From Alphaproteobacteria bacterium (GTDB lineage: Bacteria; Pseudomonadota; Alphaproteobacteria; ATCC43930; CGMCC-115725): a stretch of DNA of 38,039 nucleotides. Of the stretch, positions 14,556 to 22,224 are shown piece by piece (positions within the stretch are counted from its first letter, which is position 1; each line of letters starts with the position of its first letter). The position numbers were made by a program, and so were the translations under genes. Under the pieces are notes generated by a model. It was not told the DNA's origin. It did no database searches and was given only the letters and a program-made list of their open reading frames with translations. Location: positions 1 to 38,039 of the forward strand of contig JAFAYW010000264.1 of NCBI GenBank assembly GCA_019240125.1, written 5' to 3'.

Positions 14556-14608
14556 GTCAAGCACCGCTAGGCACTTGCTTGACAATTTTAGCGGTGCGCA
14601 CCATGTAA
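14556..14608 (+). promoter_or_regulatory. Divergent operator/promoter of the MBL/E2-E1-JAB operon
   Basis: Two overlapping perfect inverted repeats lie between the XRE and first MBL genes: GCACCGCTA (14561-14569) with TAGCGGTGC (14589-14597), and GTCAAGC (14556-14562) with GCTTGAC (14577-14583). The second arm contains most of a consensus -35 TTGACA (14579-14584). A possible -10 (CATGTA at 14602 or ATGTAA at 14603) follows at 17-18 bases. A repressor on these repeats would block the operon promoter; the XRE protein is the obvious candidate. Confidence 0.65.
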
Positions 14609-14649
14609 CGCTTGGGTTGATCGAACTTCGCTCGCGAACAGGTGAAGGC

Positions 14650-15813
14650 ATGGTGGCAAGGATTTCGGTTTTCGTCGTCGGCAACGGCGACATGGCGCTC
14701 ATCGAACTCGAGAGTGGGCGCAAAATCCTCATCGATACCAATATCCGCAGCGCAGCGGACGATCCTGACGACGACACGCCTGACGTCGCCGCAGAACTGC
14801 GCAATCGCCTGACTCGCGATCCTCAAGGCCGGCTGTACGTCGACGCCCTGCTTGTGAGTCACCCGGACCAGGACCATTGCCGAGGACTGCGGCGCCACTT
14901 TCACCTCGGCCCGCCCGGCGAGTGGTCGAAGACGGCCGACAAAATCTTCATTCGCGAGCTCTGGTCGTCGCCGATGGTGTTCAGGCGTGCCTCCAGCCAA
15001 CACGTGCTGTGCGATGACGCCAAGGCGTTTAATACCGAAGCACGGCGCCGTGTCGCCCGGTTTCGCGAGATCGGTGGGTCAGTAGGGGAGGGCGATCGTA
15101 TCCTGATCCTCGGCGAAGACGAGAACGGAAAAACCGACGACCTAACGGCCATCCTCATCAAAACCGACGACACGTTCTCTCGGGTGAACGGCGAGTACGA
15201 CTATTCCATGACCACCCGGTTGCTCGCGCCGCGCCCGAAAAGCGACGACGACGATGAGGAAGAGCGGCGGTCAAAAAATCATTCGAGCACGATCTTACGG
15301 TTCTCGCTGCTAGGCGGCGGCAAGGCCGATGCCGGGCGGTTCTTGACCGGCGGCGATGCCGAAGTCGCGATCTGGGAGCGCCTGTGGAATGACCATGAGG
15401 TAAACGCCGATTGGCTGAGCTATGACATCCTCCTCGTACCCCATCACTGCTCATGGCACTCGCTGTCGTACGATAGCTGGAGCGAACTCGGCGAGGACGC
15501 CGAGGTTAGTCCAGAAGCGAGAAAAGCTTTGTCGCAGACCCGCAAGGGCGCGGTGATCGTCGCCAGCAGCAATCCGATCAAGGACGACGACAACGATCCG
15601 CCCTGCATCCGCGCGAAGCGCGAATACGAGGACATCGCCAAAGACGCCTCCGGCTCCTTCAAGTGCGTCGGCGAATACCCGACGGAAAAAAACCCGGAAA
15701 CCATGGAGTTCGAAATCGGCGCGGATGGCCCGCGGCTAAAAAGCAAATCGATGAAGGCAACCGCCATCATCGGCGCTGGATCGGTCGGCAGCCAGCCGCT
15801 GGGGCACGGCTGA
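14650..15813 (+). CDS. MBL-fold metallo-hydrolase, first gene of the E2-E1-JAB operon
   Basis: A 387-residue protein of the metallo-beta-lactamase fold, ComEC/Rec2-like branch. It has VGNGDMALIELESGRKILID at the N-terminus, HPDQDHCRGL (HxDxDH) at 71-76, an acidic ligand in LTGGDAE (Asp236), and PHHCSWHS at 264-271. The ATG at 14650, with AGGTGA just upstream, is preferred over an upstream in-frame TTG that falls inside the promoter. An acidic stretch (about 198-205, SDDDDEEE) lies between core and second half. The gene starts a compact four-gene operon. MBL proteins here could be hydrolases acting on nucleotides, RNA or thioester adducts; the substrate is not known. The second MBL gene of the operon is a distant relative rather than a recent duplicate. 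Confidence 0.88.
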   Translation: MVARISVFVVGNGDMALIELESGRKILIDTNIRSAADDPDDDTPDVAAELRNRLTRDPQGRLYVDALLVSHPDQDHCRGLRRHFHLGPPGEWSKTADKIFIRELWSSPMVFRRASSQHVLCDDAKAFNTEARRRVARFREIGGSVGEGDRILILGEDENGKTDDLTAILIKTDDTFSRVNGEYDYSMTTRLLAPRPKSDDDDEEERRSKNHSSTILRFSLLGGGKADAGRFLTGGDAEVAIWERLWNDHEVNADWLSYDILLVPHHCSWHSLSYDSWSELGEDAEVSPEARKALSQTRKGAVIVASSNPIKDDDNDPPCIRAKREYEDIAKDASGSFKCVGEYPTEKNPETMEFEIGADGPRLKSKSMKATAIIGAGSVGSQPLGHG

Positions 15814-15819
15814 GCAGCG

Positions 15820-18165
15820 GTGGCGACCACGCCGAGCGCGCCGGCCCTGAGCGACGAAATCGCGCGAACGCGCCGGGTCATCAGCGCCCATCCCAATGTG
15901 GTCGAGGTCTCGCCAGTATGCCGCGATCCCAAAACCAACGCCTGGTCGATCGAGATCGCGCTGCAGCTGGGGCTGCCAAACGCATGGATGGCTGAGGGTC
16001 ACAGCCCAAACGGCGTGCGGGCGATCGAGACGGTGACGATGTGGTTTCCGGCCACGTATCCGCTGCGCGCGCCGGTTATCCGGCTCCGGCAGGATTTCGA
16101 TCGCTCTTTGGCGCATGTACAGCCTGACACGCCCGACACCCGGCCCCGCCCGTGTCTTTTCGACGGCAACCTCGCCGAGCTCGTACAGCAGCGGGGCATC
16201 GCCGTCATCCTTAATCAGTTGGTTCTATGGCTGGAGCGCGCGGCGCTGCAGCAGTTGATCGATCCCGAGCAGGGCTGGGAGGCAGTACGGCGCGACGAGC
16301 TGGATGATCTCATCATCGCCGACGGCGATGCCCTGCGCGCTCTTGTCACCCGCAAGGGTGGTCATGCCGCTTTCGTATTCGAATACGCCGCGCTGATCGA
16401 CGGCGGACGCATGTTGCATGGCGAGGTTCGTACCGATCGGGTAACCTTCAACCCCAAAACGGTCGGCGATCTGTTCACGCGCTTACGGCCCGAGCCGAAA
16501 GACAGGTGGAAGATCGGGCGTTCGATCGCGATAGTGGCGTGGCCCGGTCAGGACAACACCGGCAAACCGGTCATCGCCGACCGTTACCGGCCGGAGACGG
16601 TGACAGATATCGCCAGCTTGAAGGCGCGCGCAGCCGACTTCGGCTGCGCGCCGGGTGTGAATTCTGCACTCAGCTGGCTCGAAACCTGTGTCCGCACATG
16701 GCGTCTCGACGGCACGACGCCGATCGCGATCATTCTCTGCGCCCGTCGCCCCTTTCACCTGATCGGCAGCGACAGCTCGATCGAGCTTTGTCCTTACGTC
16801 ATCAATATTGGCGCGCCGACATTGTTGCCGGCGGGAGATCAAACGTCCGTACGGCCAGCCGGTCACCGCCAGACCGTGGCGCCAACACTGCTGCGCCGGC
16901 TTTCCGACGACCCCGAGACCACCCAGGAGGAAATCAAGTGGGTCCAGCTCGGCTGCGGCAGCCTCGGATCGAAGATCGCGCTGCACCTAGCGCGAGCGGG
17001 GAGAGCGCCGGCGATCGTAATTGATCGAGCCTACCTGAGCCCGCATCACGCCGCCCGTCATGCGCTCGTGCCCAGGAAAGGCGGGATGCAGGTCTCGTGG
17101 ATTGGTGACAAGGCGGCAGCGCTCGCGGAGGCGATTGCGGGATTGGGCCAAACTGCCAATGCGGTCGCCGACGACGTGGTCTTGATAACGCGCGACAAAA
17201 TCAAGGCCAAGAAGCACTTGCCGAAGCGAAGCTGGGCGATCGTGAATTCGACGGCTTCTCTGGCGGCACGCGAGGCGATGGGATCCATAGCGCGCGACAT
17301 TCAAATCCCGCGGGTTATCGAGACGATCCTCTACTCGGCAGGAACGATTGGCGTCGTCACGGTCGAGGGTCCGAACCACAACCCGAATACGCTCGACCTG
17401 GTGGCGGAAACCTACACCATCGTCCGCGAGCAAGATGCGCTGCGTGCCGTCATGTTCGCCGAAGGTGCAGGATTGACCCGACAGTCGATAGGAGAGGGGT
17501 GCGGGTCGCTTACGATGCCAATGTCCGACGCCCGGCTCTCGATGTTCGCCGCGCCGATGGCAGAGGCCATCACAGCCATGCAAAAGGCCGCGCTGCCGGA
17601 TAAGGAAGGCCGCATTCTGCTCGGCGCCATCGCGGAAGACAGCGTGAGCCTCACCTGGTCGAGCTACGGGGTGGCACCGTCGACGGCGGTGCGCGTGGCA
17701 GGGCAGGGCGGCTGGCAGGTCCGCATTTCGGGCCGTGCGGAACACAAGATCAAGGAGGAGGTCGCGCGCTGGCCGACTGTTGAGACCGGAGGGATATTGA
17801 TGGGGCGCATGTCGGACGCGGCACGTACATTTTACGTCACCGATGTATTGCCAGCACCCGACGACAGTAAGCGGAGCGCGGTCGGATTTCAGTTGGGGGT
17901 GAAGGGCGCTCGCAAACGAATTTCGGACTACGCGGAGTCGTGCGGCTACAGTCTCTTTTGCCTGGGCACCTGGCATAGCCATCTCTACCCATCGGGACCG
18001 TCGGCGACCGATCACGCGACAGCGGTGACCGTAGGCCTGGCCCGTTTTGCGCCCTCGGTGCTTCTCATTCACACACCCGGCGGCTATGCGGTGGTGCTGG
18101 CGGAAGCGAGCCGCTCGACGATGTCCGGTCCGGAAGCCGGTCGATCAAGAACCGGAGAACGGTAG
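15820..18165 (+). CDS. E2-E1-JAB triple-domain ubiquitin-conjugation-like protein
   Basis: A 781-residue fusion. Residues about 10-145 resemble an E2/UBC domain: TMWFPATYPLRAPVIRL (74-89) matches the FPxxYPxxPP strand, and Cys112 in RPRPCLF is the candidate catalytic Cys. A middle region (about 165-365) is unassigned. Residues about 370-600 are a ThiF/E1 adenylation domain with GCGSLGSK at 378-385, Asp402, and Cys561 in GEGCGSLT as a possible E1 cysteine. Residues about 635-765 are a JAB/MPN isopeptidase with Glu655 (ETGGILMG) and the JAMM ligands H719-x-H721, S728, D731 intact. One chain could activate, transfer and remove or process a ubiquitin-like modifier. The GTG lies six bases after the MBL stop. 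No modifier gene is visible nearby. Confidence 0.88.
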   Translation: MATTPSAPALSDEIARTRRVISAHPNVVEVSPVCRDPKTNAWSIEIALQLGLPNAWMAEGHSPNGVRAIETVTMWFPATYPLRAPVIRLRQDFDRSLAHVQPDTPDTRPRPCLFDGNLAELVQQRGIAVILNQLVLWLERAALQQLIDPEQGWEAVRRDELDDLIIADGDALRALVTRKGGHAAFVFEYAALIDGGRMLHGEVRTDRVTFNPKTVGDLFTRLRPEPKDRWKIGRSIAIVAWPGQDNTGKPVIADRYRPETVTDIASLKARAADFGCAPGVNSALSWLETCVRTWRLDGTTPIAIILCARRPFHLIGSDSSIELCPYVINIGAPTLLPAGDQTSVRPAGHRQTVAPTLLRRLSDDPETTQEEIKWVQLGCGSLGSKIALHLARAGRAPAIVIDRAYLSPHHAARHALVPRKGGMQVSWIGDKAAALAEAIAGLGQTANAVADDVVLITRDKIKAKKHLPKRSWAIVNSTASLAAREAMGSIARDIQIPRVIETILYSAGTIGVVTVEGPNHNPNTLDLVAETYTIVREQDALRAVMFAEGAGLTRQSIGEGCGSLTMPMSDARLSMFAAPMAEAITAMQKAALPDKEGRILLGAIAEDSVSLTWSSYGVAPSTAVRVAGQGGWQVRISGRAEHKIKEEVARWPTVETGGILMGRMSDAARTFYVTDVLPAPDDSKRSAVGFQLGVKGARKRISDYAESCGYSLFCLGTWHSHLYPSGPSATDHATAVTVGLARFAPSVLLIHTPGGYAVVLAEASRSTMSGPEAGRSRTGER

Positions 18166-19227
18166 ATGTACGAGGTCGATTTCCTACCCGTCGGCGTCGG
18201 CAACGGAGATGCCATCTGTGTCCGGTACGGGACCCCGGAGCAGGGCTATTACTTGCATGTGATCGATGGCGGTTACGCTGCCTCCGCCGACACGATCATC
18301 CGTCATATCGAGACGCAGTTCGGCCGGGACTGGTTCATCAACCACATGGTCGCGTCGCATGCCGACAACGACCACTGTGCCGGCCTCGTAGGGGTGATGG
18401 AGCGCTTCCACGTCGAGCATCTTTGGATGAATCGACCGTGGCTCTATGTCGAAGAGGTGCTGGATAGCTTCCACGGCAATTACGGCCGGGAAGGGGTTAG
18501 CCGCGATATTCGCGCGAAGCACGACTATCTCGTGCGCCTGGAAGATCTCGCCTTGGGACGCAGCATCCCGATCCATGAGGTATTTCAGGGAGCTGTGATC
18601 GGCTCCTTCGTCGTTCTAGCACCTTCTCGTGCCCGGTATATCCGGCTGATCCCCGATCTCGACAAAACCCCAACGTCATACGCCAAGGATTCGACCGGCC
18701 TTGCCGGCTTCTTTGCCAAAGCCATTGAGGCGGTGAAGGAGTGGGCTGATGAGCGATGGGATCTGGAAACTCTGTCGAATAATCCCGAACCGACGACGGC
18801 GTCGAATGAAACATGCGTGGTCCAGCTAGGCCAGATCGATGGCCGGAAGATCTTACTTACCGCGGATGCCGGCCCGTCAGCCCTCGCCGAAGCTGCCGAT
18901 TATGCGGAGATGCTCGGGTTGCTGTCATACCCCGACTTTGTACAGGTGCCGCACCACGGCAGCCGCCGCAACGTGACCCCCTACGTGCTGGACCGTTGGC
19001 TCGGCGGCCGCATGAAAACCGAGGGGGCGGCGATCGGGACCGCCTTCTGCTCGGTCGGGGAGAACCAGCCGGAGTACCCTCGCGGGCAGGTCAAGACCGC
19101 CTTCATCCGGCGCGGTTATCCGGTTCATGTGACAAGGGCAAACACGAAAACGCATTTCTTCGGCTGCGCGGGGCGGGGCTGGCCCGCTTCCGAACCTGAG
19201 CCATTCGATTATCGGGTGGAGACCTGA
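18166..19227 (+). CDS. Second MBL-fold hydrolase of the E2-E1-JAB operon
   Basis: A 353-residue ComEC/Rec2-like MBL protein: MYEVDFLPVGVGNGDAICVR, HADNDHCAGL (HxDxDH at 65-70), LLTADAG with Asp234, and VPHHGSRRN with His263-His264. All metal ligands look intact. The ATG follows the E2-E1-JAB stop codon directly (TAGATG), with GGAGA upstream, so translation is coupled. The N-terminal GNGD motif and general layout are shared with the first MBL protein, but the sequences differ throughout. Two different MBL proteins in one operon suggests separate steps or a heteromer. There are no signal peptide or TM helices; the protein is cytosolic. Confidence 0.88.
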   Translation: MYEVDFLPVGVGNGDAICVRYGTPEQGYYLHVIDGGYAASADTIIRHIETQFGRDWFINHMVASHADNDHCAGLVGVMERFHVEHLWMNRPWLYVEEVLDSFHGNYGREGVSRDIRAKHDYLVRLEDLALGRSIPIHEVFQGAVIGSFVVLAPSRARYIRLIPDLDKTPTSYAKDSTGLAGFFAKAIEAVKEWADERWDLETLSNNPEPTTASNETCVVQLGQIDGRKILLTADAGPSALAEAADYAEMLGLLSYPDFVQVPHHGSRRNVTPYVLDRWLGGRMKTEGAAIGTAFCSVGENQPEYPRGQVKTAFIRRGYPVHVTRANTKTHFFGCAGRGWPASEPEPFDYRVET

Positions 19228-19229
19228 CA

Positions 19230-20039
19230 ATGCCAGCCTGGCTAAAGTTCTTCGATGCCTACACCATCCGCGCCCGGGTGTTTCCCGCGATCATCGCGGC
19301 GATCCCCGCGCTCGCGATGCTTGTCCTTCTGGTGTCGTGGACCGGTCTGGCGCTGTCGAGCGGCATCGCCACCGTCGGCCTGGTCGTCATCCTATACATG
19401 TTCTCCGACTTTGCCAGAAGCCGAGGGAGGAAGATTGAGCCTCTTATCTACGAGCTTCAGGGAGGGAAGCCGTCCGTCACGATGATGCGTCGTGCCGATA
19501 CGACATTTGATAACGACTCGAAGGATCGCTACCGCGCGTTCCTGGCTGGCAAATTGGGCGGCGCAGCACCGACTACCGCAGAGGAAGAGCAAAACCAAGT
19601 GGTCGCCGATGCCTTTTATGAACAGGCGGGCGCCTGGTTGCGCGAAAACACCCGGGATACAAAGAAGTTTTCTATTCTGTTTAACGAGAATGTCATTTAC
19701 GGCTACCGTCGAAATCTTCTTGGCCTTAAGTGGGTTGCGTTGGGTCTCAACCTCGCGGTGGTCCTCATTTGCACGGGGCTGCTGTGGCGCAACGGACCGA
19801 TTAATATCGAGGATGCCTTTACCGGACGCGTCGTTGTAGTGCTGGTCGTTGCTGCAATCCACGCTTTCTACATCGTGACGGTCGTCAATCAAGATAGCGT
19901 CATCACCGCCGCGCGCACTTACGCACGGCAGCTCATCCTGTCGACGGAAACTTTCATCGCGGGAACGCGTCCCCCAGGGCGACAAGAAAGACGAGACGTT
20001 GACCTCTCTGAGCCGAATGCCACTGGGAGGAGGGATTGA
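19230..20039 (+). CDS. Four-TM membrane protein ending the E2-E1-JAB operon (candidate effector)
   Basis: A 269-residue protein. Hydrophobic segments lie at about 18-36 and 39-58 (a hairpin), then a cytoplasmic region of about 110 residues, then 168-186 and 200-219, and a polar tail. The conserved-looking cytoplasmic part contains KIEPLIYELQGGKPSVTMMR, then RADTTFDNDSKDRYRAFLAG and NEQAGAWLRENTRDTKKF-like sequence. No enzymatic motif is seen. The ATG lies three bases after the MBL stop with GGAG upstream, so it belongs to the operon. Small multi-TM proteins at the end of defence operons often act as membrane-disrupting effectors. That role is inferred from context only; a membrane anchor for the MBL proteins is the alternative. 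Confidence 0.8.
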   Translation: MPAWLKFFDAYTIRARVFPAIIAAIPALAMLVLLVSWTGLALSSGIATVGLVVILYMFSDFARSRGRKIEPLIYELQGGKPSVTMMRRADTTFDNDSKDRYRAFLAGKLGGAAPTTAEEEQNQVVADAFYEQAGAWLRENTRDTKKFSILFNENVIYGYRRNLLGLKWVALGLNLAVVLICTGLLWRNGPINIEDAFTGRVVVVLVVAAIHAFYIVTVVNQDSVITAARTYARQLILSTETFIAGTRPPGRQERRDVDLSEPNATGRRD

Positions 20040-20054
20040 CCAATGCGCCGGCCG

Positions 20055-20318
20055 CTAGCGCGATCGCCGACCGTGGTGCGGCACGATCAGGAGCCGATGA
20101 TCGAGATCAGCATGCGTGATGATTAGCCGGTCGACCGCGAGCTGGAAGGGGTGCTCAGGCCGAAAGAACCGGGCTGAAACGTCCAGGATTTGCCCGACCC
20201 GAAGCCGCAATTCGCGCAGCCTCGCCCAGAGATAATCGAGCCGCAAGACGACAACGATCACCGCGGCGAACCACAACAGCGCCTCGACGATTTTGACAAT
20301 CATGGTGTTGCGATCCAT
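20055..20318 (-). CDS. Possible small single-TM protein with MBL-like motifs
   Basis: A possible 87-residue protein, convergent with the four-TM gene. It has one TM helix (IVEALLWFAAVIVVVLRL) and ends RLIITHADLDHRLLIVPHHG, then RRSR. HADLDH and PHHG are hallmark MBL-fold ligand motifs, normally more than 100 residues apart but here adjacent. The ATG candidates (20303, 20318, 20330, 20354) have no good ribosome site, so this may be a non-functional remnant or chance. It follows the XRE-like gene at 20441 on the same strand. Confidence 0.33.
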   Translation of the reverse strand: MDRNTMIVKIVEALLWFAAVIVVVLRLDYLWARLRELRLRVGQILDVSARFFRPEHPFQLAVDRLIITHADLDHRLLIVPHHGRRSR

Positions 20319-20440
20319 GGCAGGCAGCATAAACGGATCTTGCCGCGGCGTCATGGCAATGTGTCGTTGTTCAACCATCGAGCAAGGAGAAGATTTTGAG
20401 CCGCCGATGATTTGGCGATCTTGACTGTATCCAATCTCGA

Positions 20441-20956
20441 TCAGATTCCTCTTGTCGCCCGGTACTGTGCCCCCACGACCCACGCATCGAAAGTGTCGTC
20501 GTCAAGCGCCGGCGACCGGTCGTTTGGCAACGGGGGATCAAACTCGATATTCGCATCGCGCCAGCGAACCCGAGCAAGGTGCTGGCCTTGGAACATCAAA
20601 TCAGCACCCTCGCGATTGTGGTAGATGAACGCATAGCCAAATTGCAGCGGGTCGGCGCGCAGAGATTTTCCCCGCAGCCGGTTGTGATCGTAGAGCCTGA
20701 TGAACGTCAAGAATTGCTCTAGTGAATGATTCGGTTGTCGCTGCCTGACGCCAGGACCGCCACCATTGCCTGCCAAAAATTCGACGCCTGCAGCTTCCAG
20801 GGCATTCATTATTGCCTCCACGGTCGCGCTCCTCGGCGTTGGTTGACCACCTTCAAACTGCCGAACCGTGACGATTCCCACTCCAGCGGCAGCGGCGAGC
20901 TGCTGCTGCGACCAATCGATGAGACCACGGGCGGCACGGCACTGAGCTGGGGTCAT
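20441..20956 (-). CDS. XRE-like HTH regulator with a C-terminal domain
   Basis: A 171-residue protein. The N-terminal 1-60 is a typical short plasmid XRE domain (MTPAQCRAARGLIDWSQQQL, then AAAAGVGIVTVRQFEGGQPTPRSATVEAIMNALEAAGVEF). The remaining about 95 residues are unassigned, with LEQFLTFIRLYDHNRLRGKS and DALFDAWVVGAQYRA-like stretches. It starts with ATG at 20956, with AGG about five bases upstream. A six-base inverted repeat (20989-21004) in an AT-rich stretch before it is a possible operator. It is divergent from the recombinase, so it might regulate that gene, itself, or both. Confidence 0.8.
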   Translation of the reverse strand: MTPAQCRAARGLIDWSQQQLAAAAGVGIVTVRQFEGGQPTPRSATVEAIMNALEAAGVEFLAGNGGGPGVRQRQPNHSLEQFLTFIRLYDHNRLRGKSLRADPLQFGYAFIYHNREGADLMFQGQHLARVRWRDANIEFDPPLPNDRSPALDDDTFDAWVVGAQYRATRGI

Positions 20957-20988
20957 TCAGGCCTGCTTACCGTAAACTGTCGATAAAC

Positions 20989-21004
20989 AATAGAACAATC
21001 TATT
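20989..21004 (-). promoter_or_regulatory. Inverted repeat upstream of the XRE-like gene
   Basis: AATAGA (20989-20994) and TCTATT (20999-21004) are perfect inverted arms with spacer ACAA. They lie in an AT-rich stretch 33 bases before the ATG at 20956. Position and size suit an XRE operator. Confidence 0.45.
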
Positions 21005-21060
21005 TTATTGAGGGTGCGGTAAGCCCACAATAGGGCTGCCGGCGCTCGCTTTGTGCGTTA

Positions 21061-21096
21061 GATAGTGTAACATAAAGGACGTTATGTTACACTATC
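21061..21096. other. loxP-like inverted repeat before the recombinase gene (candidate recombination site)
   Basis: GATAGTGTAACATAA (21061-21075) and TTATGTTACACTATC (21082-21096) are perfect 15-bp inverted arms separated by six bases (AGGACG). The repeat ends four bases before the recombinase ATG. Two inverted arms around a six- to eight-base asymmetric core is the layout of tyrosine-recombinase crossover sites such as loxP, FRT and dif. It could equally be an autoregulatory operator or an mRNA hairpin hiding the ribosome site. The remainder of the divergent gap holds nothing else evident. Confidence 0.7.
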
Positions 21097-21100
21097 CGCC

Positions 21101-22087
21101 ATGAGCGACCTGGTCCCGATAAAGCCGCGGCCAACCGCCGCTGCGATCTCTGGCGGCATCGTCATTCCGACGGCGATCGCCGGCGCAGGCGAAAAGGCCG
21201 TTCGCCGCTTCCTCGAATTCTTCGCCGCGACGATCCGCAACCGTAACACGCGCGACGCCTATTACCGGGCGTGCTGCTCGTTCTTTGCTTGGCTTGAGGG
21301 CAACGAAATCCGCGATCTGACCGATATCGAGCCGTTACACGTCTCCTTATATATAGAGGCGCTTCAGGCCACGGCCGCGAAGCCCACCGTCAAGCAGCAC
21401 TTGGCGGCCATCCGGATGCTCTTCGATTGGCTGGTGGTGGGCCAGGTGCTGGCTACCAACCCGGCGCATGCGGTGCGCGGCCCAAAGCATGTCGTTCGGC
21501 GCGGCAAGACACCAGTGCTGACCTCGGAGGAAGCGCGGATACTCCTCGACAGCATCGACATCACGACGCTGGTCGGCCTGCGCGATCGGGCACTAATCGC
21601 TGTGATGACCTACGCCTTCGCCCGCATCGGGGCCGTCGTCGCCATGCGGGTCGAGGACTACTATCCCTCTGGCAAGCGTTGGTGGGTGCGCCTGCACGAA
21701 AAAGGCGGCAAGCGCCACGAGATGCCGGCGCACCACAAGCTTGAAGCTTATCTCGACGAATATCTCGCCGGCGCCGGGATTCGTGAGGACGGCAGAGGCC
21801 CCCTCTTCCGTTCGGCCGTCGGCAAGACAGGCGTTTTAAACGCCAGGCCAATGAACCGCGTTGACGCCTATCGCATGATCCGCCGGCGCGCGCTCGAGGC
21901 TGGCTTCCAGGTCAAGCTCGGCTGCCACGCGTTCCGGGCTACCGGCATCACGGCTTATCTTGAGGCCGGCGGCACGCTCGAAAATGCGCAAGCTATGGCC
22001 GCGCACGAAAGCCCGCGCACCACCAAGCTTTACGATCGAACAAGCGATGAGATTACACTCGACGAGGTCGAGCGCATCAGGATCTGA
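21101..22087 (+). CDS. Tyrosine recombinase (integrase/resolvase)
   Basis: A 328-residue tyrosine recombinase. A SAM-like core-binding domain lies at about 30-120 and the catalytic domain at about 135-325, with all active-site residues visible: Arg175 (AFARIGAV), Lys201 (EKGGKRHE), His276-x-x-Arg279 (CHAFRATG), His302 (AAHESPRTT) and Tyr311 (KLYDRT). The full catalytic set suggests an active enzyme. No transposase or second recombinase is nearby, and an intact inverted repeat abuts its start codon. Resolution of plasmid multimers, or integration at the plasmid site, are the likely roles. The ATG at 21101 has no purine-rich ribosome site because the repeat occupies that place. Confidence 0.92.
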   Translation: MSDLVPIKPRPTAAAISGGIVIPTAIAGAGEKAVRRFLEFFAATIRNRNTRDAYYRACCSFFAWLEGNEIRDLTDIEPLHVSLYIEALQATAAKPTVKQHLAAIRMLFDWLVVGQVLATNPAHAVRGPKHVVRRGKTPVLTSEEARILLDSIDITTLVGLRDRALIAVMTYAFARIGAVVAMRVEDYYPSGKRWWVRLHEKGGKRHEMPAHHKLEAYLDEYLAGAGIREDGRGPLFRSAVGKTGVLNARPMNRVDAYRMIRRRALEAGFQVKLGCHAFRATGITAYLEAGGTLENAQAMAAHESPRTTKLYDRTSDEITLDEVERIRI

Positions 22088-22224
22088 CTGATGAGGTAGC
22101 GCTGATCCCCATGTCGCCCCGAGTCTAGTTGAACACCGGTCCGTTAACCATCACCGTCCCTTCACGGCCTTGAAGATAAAGCAGCGCCGCCTTGAGTGAA
22201 CCACTGTCCCACTCCGAGGCCGTA

